A DNA stretch of 64,000 nucleotides from Oxyruncus cristatus (Eukaryota; Chordata; Aves; Passeriformes; Cotingidae), in contig VXAY01007012.1 of NCBI GenBank assembly GCA_013399855.1, positions 2,314,033-2,378,032 of the forward strand. The letters run 5' to 3'. A model generated the notes under the pieces. It was not told the origin of the DNA. It saw nothing but the letters and a program-made list of their open reading frames with translations, and made no database searches. Below are positions 1 through 10,672 of the stretch, piece by piece (within the stretch, counting starts at the first letter, position 1; every line of letters starts with the position of its first letter). The position numbers and the translations under genes are program-made.

Positions 1-480
1 TTCCATCCACACAGTTCCCAGGGCTTTTTGTCCCAGCAGCAAACACAGGGAGTTTCAAGAAAACAGCTTTCCCAGAATAACTGCAGGCTAATCCCTGTCA
101 TCTGCAGGCATTGCTCTGTAATCCTCCCCCCTCACACCCTCCCCTGGGTCCTGGCAGGGACACGGGGGGCTGCACTGGGCAGGGACACAGGGTCTGATCC
201 CTGCAGAGGAGTCACCCACTGACCTCATGTCATCCAGCCAGGCTGGAAAACTGGGTCAAACAGAGATGTGCCTGACAGCTGGGGAGGAGGTCACCCTTGC
301 ACAGCAGAGGAGGGTTCCTCTTGCTTCGGGAGGTCCAGGAGAAACACGGGAAAAGATGCTGATGGGCATCTGGTTTCTTTTCTAGGGAGATGTGGGTCAC
401 CATGCCTTGGCACAGCTACTGGATGCTCCAGTTTCATGGTGGGTCAGTCCCACAACAGATCAAGCACACTGGGATACCCT
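1..480. other. Non-coding stretch, nothing recognised
   Basis: Sequence of moderate G+C with short open frames only (for example 64 codons from 28 and 75 codons from 268), neither with a recognisable protein nor splice context. No repeat family is visible until the CR1 copy that starts at 481. Confidence 0.6.
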
Positions 481-735
481 GGAATCGTAGAATGACAGAA
501 TGGTTTGGCTTGGAAGGGACCTTCTCATTCCAAACCCCCTGTCAGGACACCTTTCACTAAACCCTATTGCTCCGAGCCCCATCCAACCTGGCCTTGAACA
601 ATTCCAGGGATGGGGCAACCCACAACTTCTCTGAGCAACCTGTGCCAGGGCCTCCCCATCCTCACAGTCAAGAATTCCTTCCTAATCTCAAATCTAAATC
701 TATCCTCTGTCAGCTGAAAGTCATTGAAACTCCTG
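481..735 (-). mobile_element. CR1 LINE, 5'-truncated 3' end fragment
   Basis: On the plus strand the fragment opens with two tail-like units (gaatcgtagaatgacagaat) followed by the CR1 block TTGGAAGGGACC, the 'aggacacctttcact' block, and the 'gggatggggcaacccacaac' block. It then decays after the 'aatctaaatctatcctctgtcagc' region. CR1 therefore reads right to left. The 3' end is kept and the 5' end is lost, as expected for target-primed reverse transcription that stopped early. No coding capacity remains. Confidence 0.92.
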
Positions 736-1145
736 CTCTGGGCCAGAGGGTCCTTCAAGCCTGAAGAAAAATTCCTAGCTGACAGAGGCCCCCTTTTTTC
801 CACAGCCCACAGCACATGACTACTGTGCCATTGCACTGTGGTTCCCGAAATCCCCACTAACATTTACAGGAAGAGATACTCCTGGCTGCAATGGAATTAT
901 GATTTAACTTAGACAGAAATAAAAGACCGGCCTTTCATTCTGGGCTTGGACATCACCTAACACAGTGGGTTTATGACTGCTGCTCCCAGCACCATAAAAA
1001 TAATAATTACAGCTTGAAGTGTGTCCAGTCAGACTGTCCCTGAACTGCAGGGCTCATCCCAGTGAAACAGCTACCGAGCTGGAAAGAGTGGGAAAAAGGA
1101 GATGACCAGGTCCTTCTTCTCCCTCACCAGGGAGAGCGTGTCAGG
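736..1145. other. Non-coding stretch, nothing recognised
   Basis: No repeat, RNA gene or plausible exon was seen. It includes a short AT-rich run near 1000-1010 and otherwise ordinary sequence. Confidence 0.55.
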
Positions 1146-1325
1146 TATGTGCAGCTTTCACGTTCATGAGCCAACTGACAGATGACATCATTTTTGAGAG
1201 CATGGTTTACACACGCTCCCCTGGCGCTCCCTGATTGATAAATTAGACACTCATGAGCCATGTGCTAATCAATGCAAATCATTAGTTTGTAACAACACAA
1301 GGCAAGCTCGGCAGAGCTCATTTTT
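1146..1325. promoter_or_regulatory. Candidate conserved non-coding element (POU/TALE motifs)
   Basis: Complex, non-repetitive block with no open frame. It contains a perfect octamer ATGCAAAT at 1272-1279 (POU-type), TGATTGAT at 1232-1239 (PBX/MEIS/HOX-like), and the 10-mer TCATGAGCCA twice (1164-1173 and 1251-1260). Motif clusters like this are common in vertebrate developmental enhancers. Conservation is not visible from one sequence, so the regulatory call is inference; a chance motif cluster is the alternative. Confidence 0.28.
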
Positions 1326-2824
1326 CAAGGTAATGGCCTGCCAAGAGATCAGTGTTCAGTAACAAGCCCTGCCAGGCAATCCATTAACAGGCTGCTGGCA
1401 CTCACCTATGGCACAGGGCTGAGGTCTTGCTGTCCACTCCCCAGAAAGGCCCGGGCTGTGCTGCTCAGTGCAGGAGTCAGAGCCCTGAACCTGCAATTCC
1501 TCCTCCTTCCTCCCCAGCAGGCATCCCAGTCCCTGGCTCTGCTGACAGTGGCCACCCAAGACCCAGATATTCAAAGTGCTTGTGCTCTTGTAGGCCCTGA
1601 ACACTCGTCCTTCACTTATCCCAACTCCAAAACCTAAAGTAAAACTCATTTGAGCCTGAAATAATGTGCTTTGTCCTCTATCAGTGGAAAATGAGGGAGG
1701 GTACTCAAGGCATTGATTTGCAGGTATGTCCTAGGAAGCTCCATGCTGGCATCTCTAAGGGTTGATGTCATCAGGCTGTGCTTGGTCATAGCAAGAGGCC
1801 ATTTCAACCCTCTAGGTGCCAGATTTGCTCTCCAAATTTGGGCCTCAGGCTACTGCAAGAGAGCTGTCAGCTGAGCAGGTACTTCGGGAGAACGAAACCA
1901 CATCAGGGAAAAACCTGCCCCTGCTGACCATTCTGCTGGAGCAAAGGGAAAAGCAGCAGCGTGGGACAACTCTGCTCCTTCCCCACGGGAGCCTGTACAG
2001 CCTCCGTGTCCGCTTCCCAAGCTCCACAGGATTTCAGTCCCACGGGCAACAGAGCAGCCTCTTCATCCAGGGGTCACTTTACCAGGCACATATCCAACCA
2101 CAGGTGCTCTACAGAGCAACTCCAGGTCCTTCACGGAGAATAAAGATCCTCTATTTGACATTCCCAGAGGAAAAGTTCAGCACTCACAGAGAGAGGGTCC
2201 TGCTGCTGGATGCTTCTATGTATGATCCCAGTGGATAATCTCAAAGGTCATCCTCGTGCCGCTCCGGCACTTTTGTTTCCCTCGAACTGGTGGAATTTCA
2301 TTTCCATGGCCAACATTTTGGGAACTTGCTACCTTTTTAAATATTTCCCCTGTTACTGCCACCACTCTTGGTCCTTCATGAGCAGACAGGAAATGGATGC
2401 TTTGGGCCGCAGTGGCTCTGATTGAGATGAAGGGATCAACAATGAAAAAAAAAAAGGATGAAAATTAAATTTTGATGTACAAGAACGTGGGTGTCAGCTT
2501 GTGAGGTGCAGAACCCAAAATGCTCCCCAAACTCTAGTCAGCTCTAAAGTGGGGCTCAAACTGTAGGTAAAAGTAATTCAGACAAGCAGCAGCACCACAA
2601 GGACTCAGAGCCCTGCATGGTTTTGGTTCAGAAATACCCAGAAGTGCAGCGTGTGTGCGAATGGGACTGACCAGAGACAAAGATCTCAACGCAGTCGGCC
2701 TGGAGTCCAAATCCTTGCGTGGGATGCCTCAGAAACTGAGGCAGGGAAGTAATATGGGATGGAACGAAGACAGATGGATCACAACATGGGCTGGATCGTG
2801 AATACAAGTCCTTCATAAGTGGTT
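1326..2824. other. Non-coding stretch; A11 tract
   Basis: A 140-codon open frame (1816-2238, plus) is present but has no recognisable domain, no splice signals that make sense with a neighbour, and no coding-like repeat of codon choice, so it is not called. A run of 11 A lies at 2445-2455. Nothing else was recognised. Confidence 0.55.
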
Positions 2825-3256
2825 CCTCGCAGGGATGAGCTCATCCCGCCGCGCCGGGAACGCGCTGACCCCGAGGGTTGGGAGTCCTGTGGAGGGGGGT
2901 GCAGAGCAGCACCACAAAGGGCCCTTTGACTGTGGCCAGACGGGGCGAGCTTCGAGACACCCACGGGTCCTCACGACACTTTGGCACTTGAGAGGGAGCC
3001 AGATGCCCTTTGGCAATAAAATGTGCGTGGAGACCCGGGCACCGGCACGGGCACACGGGCAGCAGAGCACACGTCAGCACAGCGGCTGGAAAGGGGGTGG
3101 GAATACTCCAGCAGGCAAAGCAGGGGGTGTGGAGACACCCAGCAACACTTGCACACACCAGGCTCACCTGCCTGGATTGAGGATTCACTCACCAATGGGT
3201 CACGTCACGACCAAGGGGTGATGCAAAGATGAGCACACACGTGCACTGACTGCATA
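2825..3256. other. Locally CpG-enriched non-coding patch
   Basis: CpG is clearly more frequent here than in the flanks (for example the CCGCGCCGGG-type run near 2846-2860 and the CCGGGCACCGGCACGGGC run near 3034-3050). A perfect 16-bp palindrome GGGATGAGCTCATCCC lies at 2832-2847. Several overlapping frames of 60-128 codons are open on both strands, which is usual in G+C-rich DNA and not evidence of a gene. It could be a small CpG island or enhancer, or just base composition. Confidence 0.35.
2832..2847. repeat. Perfect 16-bp palindrome
   Basis: GGGATGAGCTCATCCC reads the same on both strands. About one perfect 16-bp palindrome is expected by chance in 64 kb of random sequence, so no function is implied. 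Confidence 0.9.
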
Positions 3257-3590
3257 AAATCACGGAATCATGGAGTGTTTGGGTTGGAAGGGACCTTTAA
3301 AGGTCATTTAGTTCAAACCCCCTTCAATGAACAGGGACATTTCAACTAGATGAGGCTGCTCAGAGCCCTGTCCAACCTGGACTTGATGGTTTCCAGGGAC
3401 GGCAAAATGTTTCCAGGATGGACAACCCGTGCCAGTGATTCGCCCCTCTCACTGTAAAAAAACTCTCTGTATCTAATCTAAATGGACCCTTCTTCAGTAT
3501 AAAACCACCACAAAAAATGTCCTTATACCTAATCTAAACGGACCCTCTAAAACCATCACCCCTCGTCCCGTCGCAGCAGGCCCTGCTGCA
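3257..3590 (-). mobile_element. CR1 LINE fragment with internal duplication
   Basis: The 3' tail (aatcacggaatcatgg) and TTGGAAGGGACC lie at the low-coordinate end, so CR1 reads right to left. The block 'gagcagggacatttcaacta' variants and 'cccctcgtcccgtcgcagcagg' identify a CR1 form different from the neighbour at 481. Positions 3456-3510 and 3512-3558 are two diverged copies of the same CR1 segment (both contain CTAATCTAAA, offset 56 bp, followed by GGACCCT and AAAACCA), so part of the element is tandemly duplicated. Confidence 0.92.
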
Positions 3591-4888
3591 ACATTCGCAC
3601 CCAGCAGAGTGTGGGGTGGGAACACAGGCGGAGAGCACAGGAATCCCTTGGAAAGGATCTGCTCCCTGCAGCAGATAACACAGGGAATCTGCTCCGAACA
3701 GGGGCGTTCACACACCCCGGCTGGAGCAGTGCCCTGCGCAGCTCCGGGCATCAGCGGGGGCAACGAACTCAATCACAGCCTGTCACATCCAATCTTGGCG
3801 ACAGACCAGCGCATTTGCAATTTCCCTTTGCAGCACGACAGGGGCAGAGCAAAGCTCCCGCCTTGCTGAGGATTTGGGCATTTTCGCCGCTTTCTCTAAA
3901 AAAAAAGTAAGAAAAGCAGATCAAAAAAATCGGGTCCCAGGGATTGTGTCGCTGGTCAAAGTGAGATTGGCTGCTCTTGTACTGACAGTTGTGTCAGGTG
4001 CTGGTGCTAAACGGCTGCAGAGATGCAGAGGGTGATGGGCTGTGAGTGCACCACTGAGAAGAGGAATCGTGGACCCAGAGCTCCTTCCTCACTCCCTTGC
4101 TAAGGACCGTGGGTGGATGGGTGGAGCAGTGGCTTGGCAACAATTCCTGTCAGCAAAGTGGGGACAGGGTATCTCCAAGGGGAACCTGAAAGAAAAGCTC
4201 TCCAAGGGAGTCGGCCAGCCCAGACTCTCTCCCCAGTCCCTGTTGTCACTTGACCTCCCTGGGGCTAAGGTTGAGACAATGAGGTCCCACATATCTCTGG
4301 GTCCCAGCCCCAGTGACAGGGTTGTGCTCTTCAAAGGTTATTGTAATTCAGTTGCTGATTCTTTCAGCTCCTGGGCTTCTCAATGCCGAAGTGACCTATT
4401 AAGAACTTAATATCAGATAAAAAACATCCCTTGAAGCTTTTTTTTTTTTTTTTAACCTTCATAATCTATGTTTATCCACAGAAAATAATAGGAGGAGAGA
4501 AGAAGAGAAAGTGAATGCTTATCTTCCAATATTGCCTCAGATGAAAGGGAAGTACCATCTGGGGACAAAACCTCACGTTTGACCTTTCTCCCCTTTCATG
4601 CAAACAGCCCGAAAACTGATCCAGCACTGAAACAGTGGATGAGGCCTCTTCCGTTCACCTCCCATAGATTGATCCTCCACTGAAAGGTGGTCCCAGTAAG
4701 TCCCACCTCTTCCATCAGCCAACTTCCACCAGGACCAAATCCCTCAGCAGCCCTCTCTGCTCAGCTGGCCTTTGGATTCCTCTCATCTCCCATCAGTCAG
4801 GCCCTCCTTAATGATCCAAAGGTGTCTCTCATTTGGTTTTTTTCTTCCAAGAACACCGGACAATTTGCTGGTTCTCTCCCGTAGAGAC
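3591..4888. other. Non-coding stretch; poly-T tract
   Basis: No gene recognised; several overlapping frames near 3494-3910 and a 122-codon frame from 4042 lack any known protein content. A run of 16 T lies at 4438-4453, followed by an AT-rich and then purine-rich segment to about 4520. The poly-T could be the reversed poly-A of an old retrocopy, but no source sequence is recognisable beside it. Confidence 0.5.
4438..4453. repeat. Poly-T tract (T16)
   Basis: Uninterrupted run of 16 T; length is likely polymorphic. Confidence 0.95.
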
Positions 4889-4965
4889 TCGTAGAATGGT
4901 TTGGGTTGGAAGTGACCTTAGAGATCGTCTCGTTCCAACCCTGCTGCCATGGGCAGGGACACCTT
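4889..4965 (-). mobile_element. CR1 3' end, left arm of a head-to-head pair
   Basis: CTCGTAGAATGGTTTGGG and GTTGGAAGTGACCTTAG give the reverse complement of a CR1 3' end, continuing through CCATGGGCAGGGACACCTT. The element breaks off there and is joined directly to a second CR1 3' end in the opposite orientation. Only about 77 bp of CR1 remains. Confidence 0.88.
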
Positions 4966-5078
4966 CCCTGGAGGCATTGCAAAGATGTGGCACTCAGGGA
5001 CATGGTGGTCTTGGTAGTCCTGGACTCGATGATCTTAGAGGTCTTTTCCAACCTTAACAACTCTATTATTCTATGATG
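4966..5078 (+). mobile_element. CR1 3' end, right arm of a head-to-head pair
   Basis: Sense-strand CR1 3' end: the 'gatgtggcactcagggacat' block, then GGACTCGATGATCTTAGAGG and TCTTTTCCAACC, finishing with CTATTATTCTATGATG. It abuts the minus-strand fragment 4889-4965 with no spacer, so the two 3' tails point outward. The outer ~50 bases of the pair are imperfect inverted repeats. Confidence 0.88.
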
Positions 5079-7051
5079 TTAATTATTGCCTCCAATAGCG
5101 TAAGAATGGCACATATCTCCAGACCCTTAACCACAGGGGCCCCTTGTACATCAATCAGAATTATCCAAATGTGTATTCAAACCCCTTGATTGAATTATCC
5201 AAAAGTAATTCAAATGAATTTAAAAATAACAGTGTGGCAGGCACAATTTTAATGCCAGTAAATCACCATCCAGGGCCATCAGTGTGAAGTCCCCATTCAC
5301 AGAGAGACAAAAGGTGGGGATGCAGAGGGTGAGGATGGCAAGGAGTGATTTCCTGAGGGCCAAGCACACCCCAGCACCTGCAGAGCATCAGCCCGGGTCT
5401 GTAGGAGAGAAGCTGATCACCCCATGGGGGAAACGGAGCCCTCCATGTGCACTTAGAAGGATTAGGAGGTCTGCTGGGAATGCCGTAAGGAGCTGTATGG
5501 CACAGAGGGCAAGGCACAAGGCATGTTCAAGGGAGAATTAAGAGAGCCAGAGGGATTTAGGAGGTGAGTGCTGACATATTATTCCACTTAGGCAGAGGTA
5601 GGGGACTCCTGGGAGAGGAGAAAGGCTGGCTGAGCCATGCAGTTTGGCTGCCAAGCTGGGAATCATATCCTGGATCAAGCTGTTGGGGAGTTTAAGTTGC
5701 CTCATCAAAGGGGTTAGAATGGGGTTCAGGAGCTTAACACAACCTTAGAGCACTGATCCAGCCCAAAACCTCTTGTCCAAAGGAGCTGCAGGTGAAATAG
5801 GGAAAATCAGAAGGTGGAGAGTCTGGAAAAGCTGAGCACAAACGGGAGGGACCCTGAGAGAGCATGTCTAGGGATGCTTTAGCTGAACCAGATGATGGAC
5901 AAGGACCACAGCCCAGCAGGGGAGTCAGAGCAGAGCTGAGGGTCACCATCCTTCCAACAGGACCAGCTTTCAGGCCCGCAGTTCCCTTTGGGCCTCATGT
6001 CTTCCCCAAAACACTTTATTTGCATTTGTAAGTACCAGAGCAATGTCCTGCCCGAGACAGGACATCTGCTACTTTTCTAGTTTAGGAGGTTGGGATGTCT
6101 GAGCTCTAAAAGTAGCATCCCACGAGTTGCAGGACTCCTCCATCCTCTGAAGGTCTGTGGTTTGCTGTTTACCTACACAGCTCATTATCTTTGTGTGAGT
6201 AATTTATACGTGGCCACATGTCGGTGGAGGCCAATAAAAAGGTCCCGCCTGAAAACTTCTGGGGACAAAATGCAAGTGGTTCCTGTCAGAGCAGATATCA
6301 TAGCCCAGCTGCTGAGCTGTGTGGTTGGACAGCAGAATTTGGGAAAAGGCCTAAGATGCTCATGGCACTGCTCTGTTTCAGGTCCCTGGGGCTGCCCAAA
6401 AAGGATCTTTTCCCATTATCCCAAACGTGTCAGTCAGGGCGGAGAGCCTGCAGCAAGCTCAGCTGCACCTTTGGGGATGGAAAGGTGACGGAAGAACAGG
6501 CTGGGCATGATGTCCTGTCTCCATAGCCATCACCTATTCCCCGTGGGTCAGGGAGGGACAGCAGGAGCGTGTTGCTCACAGGAGCAGAGGGATCACTTTC
6601 CTCTGGGACCTGGGGGTAACCCAGGCAATGAAACTCTACCCAAAGCCGTTTTGACATCAGGCCGTGGCTCCAGACAAAGCAAGGTCAGGGGTTCAGCATC
6701 AATACAGCGAGTGCCGGCCAGGACACAAAAGCTCAGGGATCAGATGTACCTGCCAAGGGCTGCTTGGGAGGGAGGGCATTGAGATGCATAATTACTGCTC
6801 CTTTCATCTGTGCTGCCCTTCCCCTCGGTTCACACGGGCTCTCTGGGCTTTGTCCTTGCACAGGGTGCCTCTGAGCAGGGTCCCAGCCAAGGCACCCCCT
6901 CCTCAGCCACACCAAAAAGAGGGTGGCACAGTAACTGAGTCATGAGGGGTGTCAAAGCTTAACCCCCCCACCGTTCACTGAAGCTTCGGCAGAATCACCC
7001 CTAAGAGCAACCAGTAATTTCTGTGAGATGCTCCAGCTTCGTGCTGGAGGA
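5079..7051. other. Non-coding stretch with an AT-rich paired motif
   Basis: At 5158-5181 and 5192-5215 there are two diverged copies of a ~24-bp motif beginning GAATTATCCAAA, 34 bp apart, inside an AT-rich block (about 5140-5240) that contains TTGATTGAATTA. The rest, to 7051, holds only short anonymous frames such as 132 codons at 6090-6488. A regulatory element around 5140-5290 is possible; nothing else recognised. Confidence 0.45.
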
Positions 7052-7430
7052 AATCACAGAATGGTTTGGGTTGGCAGGATCTGAAAGGTCATCCAGTTCC
7101 AACCCCTCTGCCACGGGCAGGGACACCTTCCACTCTCCCAGGTTGCTCCAATCTGGCCTTGGACACCTCCAAGGATGGAGCAGCCACAGCTTCTCTGGGC
7201 ACCCTGTGCCAGGGCCTCACCACCCTCACAGTCCAGAATTCCTTCCTAACATCTAATTTAAATCCACCCTCCTTCAGCTTTAAGCCATTGTCCTTCGTCC
7301 TGTCCCTCGAGGCCCTTGTCCCAAGTCCCCCTCCAGCTTTCTTGGAGCCCCTTTGCGGAGTGGAAGGGGCTCTAAGACTTCACTCCTCCAGGCTGGGCAC
7401 CCCCAGCTCTCCCAGCCTGTCAACAAGGTT
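7052..7430 (-). mobile_element. CR1 LINE fragment, ~380 bp
   Basis: Begins with AATGGTTTGGGTTGGCAGG and continues through the GGGCAGGGACACCTTCCACT and 'cagcttctctgggcaccctg' blocks. It then covers the 'cagctttaagccattgtcc' region and reaches 'ctctcccagcctgtcaacaa', deeper into the element than most copies here. The 3' end is intact and the 5' end truncated. Open frames on both strands through this region are products of the repeat. Confidence 0.95.
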
Positions 7431-9083
7431 ATCACAGATTTACACACCAGTAGCAGCAGGGACTCCAGAGGAACTAATGTGGACTGTTGACCACAGCTAA
7501 AAAAAGAGAATCTCAAACCTCCAAAGTAGGAGTCACTCCTTTTCTTTGAAATCCTGACAGGTTGAGTTAGTGCTGGTGTTTCCTATTCCCAAGATTTGGG
7601 GTATTATTTAGTGAAATGCCAAGTCAAGGACCTAGAATATGCAAAACCCCATGTATTTTGAGGTACACAATGCTCTTCACCCGAACAACAGCCTGAAACC
7701 TCGGCAGTGGTGAGGATTTGCTGGAAAACAGGCCTCCTACTGGAACTGCCGTTTGCTCCCTCTTTCCCAAAGCCTGATCTCATTTTTAGGTGAAGCTTTC
7801 CTGTTTCCAGGATGTTGTCGTGGTGAAATTAGATCCATTCCATGAAACTGAAGCAAAGCACAGCAACCTCAGGTTTGGAGATTGTCACATTCCCTCGAGG
7901 ATGCTTCACAGAGCCCTCGGGAAAACACATTGACCAGTGCCCGGAGCTGCCTTGTTTTACTCCCTCTCTCCAGATCTGCCTCATAGGGCAGAAAGGGAGG
8001 GGGGAAAGGCTTTTTAATAGTTATTTAACCAACCCTTAACAGGTTGCATCAAAGATTTTCTTGGTCCACGGGAGATGGAGAAAAAAGTGGAGGAGGTGAG
8101 GGGCTCTGCCCGAACATCCAGCACAAAAGGAAGGGGAAGGAGAAGCGGCTGGGGATGGGCTGTCAATTATTTTCGGTGACTCCTAACCCAAAACTCTCCT
8201 TTTTGGCAGAAGCTTCTCCACGTGTGCAGCAGATGGCGCAGCTGCAGTAGCTGTCCCGCTGCCACCCACTGTCCCCACTGTCCCCACGCCAGCCCCGGGA
8301 CCCTCCCAAAGCACATCCCTCTCTATCTGGGGGTCTGACCCTGCCCTGTTTTGGCTGAGCCCTGCACCGTGGAGCCCCCAGCACTGGGTTTTAGCACTCT
8401 CTGAGCAGTTTACGGGGATGAAAGCAGGTCACCAGCTGTCCCAAAGAGGGGGGATAGTCCACAGGGGATGCAGGAGGCACAACTCCATCGCACAGAGATG
8501 GATGTGCCATAAAACCCCATAAAAATCGGTGCCCCCTGGGACACTGGCATCGTTCACAGCCCTGAGCTCAGCCTGAGCCCTCCAGCCCTCCCTGGGATGT
8601 TTAAAACAGGGTGAGACAAAGGACAAGCTACAAAACAGGCCGTGGGGAGCAATCCTGCAGTGGCTCAGGTGCTTCATTTCCATACCAGGAGGGAAGAGCC
8701 ACGTCCAGAGTGCAGGGTGATGCCAGTCTGGGGGATGGAGCCCAGAGCCCGACCAGCTGCCCCAGGAGCCAGGGACCAACCCCCTCCCACTGCCTGCACC
8801 CTTCTGCATTCATGGGAGAAGACTGGAGCTTCTCATCATGCAATGGTTCCCACTGGGCTCCTATTTCTGTCCGGGAGTGACAGAGGAAGGTAGTGTGAAG
8901 CCTTTATTTTTGGGACTCCAGGCTATCTTTGCGGGCTTTGTTGTTTGAAGGGACGTGCCCGCTCCCTTCGTGACAATCAGCTGCTTCTTCTCTCATCTTC
9001 AAAGGCTGAAGCTAAAACCCATCACGCTGCCAATTTTATCCCGGGCCATCAACTCCCCCCAGCCCTTTGGTGTTGAGGTGTAG

Positions 9084-9103
9084 GGCATGATCATGATCAT
9101 GCC
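9084..9103. repeat. Perfect 20-bp palindrome
   Basis: GGCATGATCATGATCATGCC is its own reverse complement. It is built from the self-complementary ATGATC unit repeated, which makes a palindrome more likely than in random sequence. No neighbouring gene gives it a role. Confidence 0.92.
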
Positions 9104-9550
9104 TCTCCTTTTCCTCATTTTTTTTCTCTTTCTGTCCTCTCTCTTGAAGGAGGACTAGATGGTCTCTTCTAAAAGGGAGAAATCCCTGTCTGTACACAGA
9201 TCTTTTGGCACTTGGGAAAGAAAACACCGAGGGGAAAATATTATTCTTTTTGGAAACATCTTGGCTGTGGTTGGCAAACTGCAAGAGGAGAGACAAGGGG
9301 CAGGAAGGAGGAAGAGTTAAAGAAGTTCCTTTGGTGAGGAAGTGGCCATGTGCTTTATCTCTGTCGACAGTTGCCTTTTCCCACTCATCCCTCAGACTGG
9401 GAGCTCCTCAAAGCTTCCTGCCCTTGGCCCATGGCCTTGGGAGCAGAGTGGAGACAGCCAGGAGCAGGCTGCCAGCCAGCCAGCTGCCACTTTTGTCCCT
9501 GTGGCAGCACTAAAAGCACAGCTGGGAAACGTCTGGGAGGGGGTTGTTCC

Positions 9551-9582
9551 CCCTTTTTTTTTCTTCNGGTGGGGGGTTTTTT

Positions 9583-9622
<40 letters not shown>
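9551..9622. repeat. Poly-T low-complexity block with ambiguous base
   Basis: T-runs and a G-run (about 9569-9576) lead into 38 consecutive T (9585-9622). The N at 9567 shows that the assembly was uncertain here, so the length and the G/T junction should not be trusted. It could be the reversed poly-A of a retrocopy inserted on the minus strand, but the sequence at 9623-9720 is not recognised. Confidence 0.8.
9567..9567. other. Ambiguous base (N)
   Basis: Single N in a T/G-rich low-complexity block; marks unresolved homopolymer sequence. Confidence 0.99.
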
Positions 9623-9623
<1 letters not shown>

Positions 9624-10510
9624 ATTCCTAGAACAGTCACTTTTTTCTTTTTCCTCGAAGCACATTTTTCAAACCCAAATTTGCCCAACCCTCCTGTGAA
9701 AGTCGCTGCATTTCTCCCCGACAGCCACAGGGTGTCAGCAGCTCTATGGAGTGGGTTCCTATAGGAATCCCAATTCCCTGAGATGTCCCAGAGCTGGAGC
9801 AATGCTTTGGAAAGGGTCTCATCCTGCCCTGTCCTCCAGAGCAGGATTCCAGTGGCAAAGGAGAGCCTTGTCCCACAGTTTGCTGCCCAGGATTTGCTCC
9901 AAGCCCCCAGCACGGAAGATTTTGGGGATTTTAGGGCAAGCGATGTCAGTTCTTCACCAATGGAGAAATGATCCCAAATAATCCAAAATGACCCCTGAGC
10001 TGGTGACGTGTCCTGGAGCAGGAGAGCTTTGAGGAGCAACTGGAGGTCTGGAAGGGGAAAAAATCCAGAGGTGACAGTGGTGACAAAAAGATGGGCTAAA
10101 TTCCCAAATTCCTGTGGTTCTGAAAGTCTGAAGCAAACTTCTGGGAAATGTTATCAAAGGGACTTCAGTGGGACTGGGGACAGCCAAGTCAGACCCAAAC
10201 ATCACCTTGATGGCCTCCTTAGTGCGTGGGTTGGGTGTTCCTAACCAGCAACAAGGAGTTCTGCCGTGTCCCACCCGGGAGTTAAAAGACCCCCTTTGCC
10301 TTTCCAGCTTCACTCAGGAAGGGAAGCAGAGGGAAAAGCCCCAAGCCCACAGGTAGAGCCAGTGTTGTGGTTTAGCCATCAATCCCTGGTGTCTGAGGAG
10401 CACAGGGGCTCTGGTCCTGTGCCAGTCCCACAGTGCCCTTTCCTGTCACTCATCCCAGTTTGTGCCTCGAGTGTTCCGTCTGTAAAACGGCAACGGTGAA
10501 GTCTCAGAAG

Positions 10511-10672
10511 CACAGAATCAACCAGGCTGGAAAAGCCCTCTGAGATCAACCTTTGACCCAACTCCACCCTGTCACCCAGCCCATGGCACTTGTGCCACAT
10601 CCAGTCTGTCCTTATTAAACACCTCCAGGGATGGGGACTCCACCACTTCCCTGCGCAGCCAATCCCTGCCTT
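10511..10672 (-). mobile_element. CR1 LINE fragment, divergent subfamily
   Basis: CACAGAATCAACCAGGCTGG, CTCTGAGATCAACC, 'cccatggcacttgtgccaca' and 'cacctccagggatggggact' match the CR1 form that has 'agatcatcaagtccaacc' instead of the usual 'gttccaaccccc' block. The same type occurs at 54897-55200. It reads right to left with the 3' end kept. Confidence 0.85.

Larger units (their letters stand above)
7431..10510. other. Non-coding stretch with palindrome and long poly-T
   Basis: No gene recognised. It contains a 20-bp perfect palindrome at 9084-9103 and a T/G-rich low-complexity block at 9551-9622 with an ambiguous base at 9567. A 215-codon minus-strand frame (9392-10039) reads through the poly-A of that block as poly-lysine and is an artefact. 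The purine-rich region 8060-8140 is unremarkable. Confidence 0.5.

Noticed and set aside
1816..2238. 140-codon plus-strand frame with a varied residue mix
   Set aside because: No family recognised and no supporting splice or promoter context.
9392..10039. 215-codon minus-strand frame with a poly-lysine stretch
   Set aside because: It reads through the poly-T block and its N; the frame depends on an uncertain homopolymer length.
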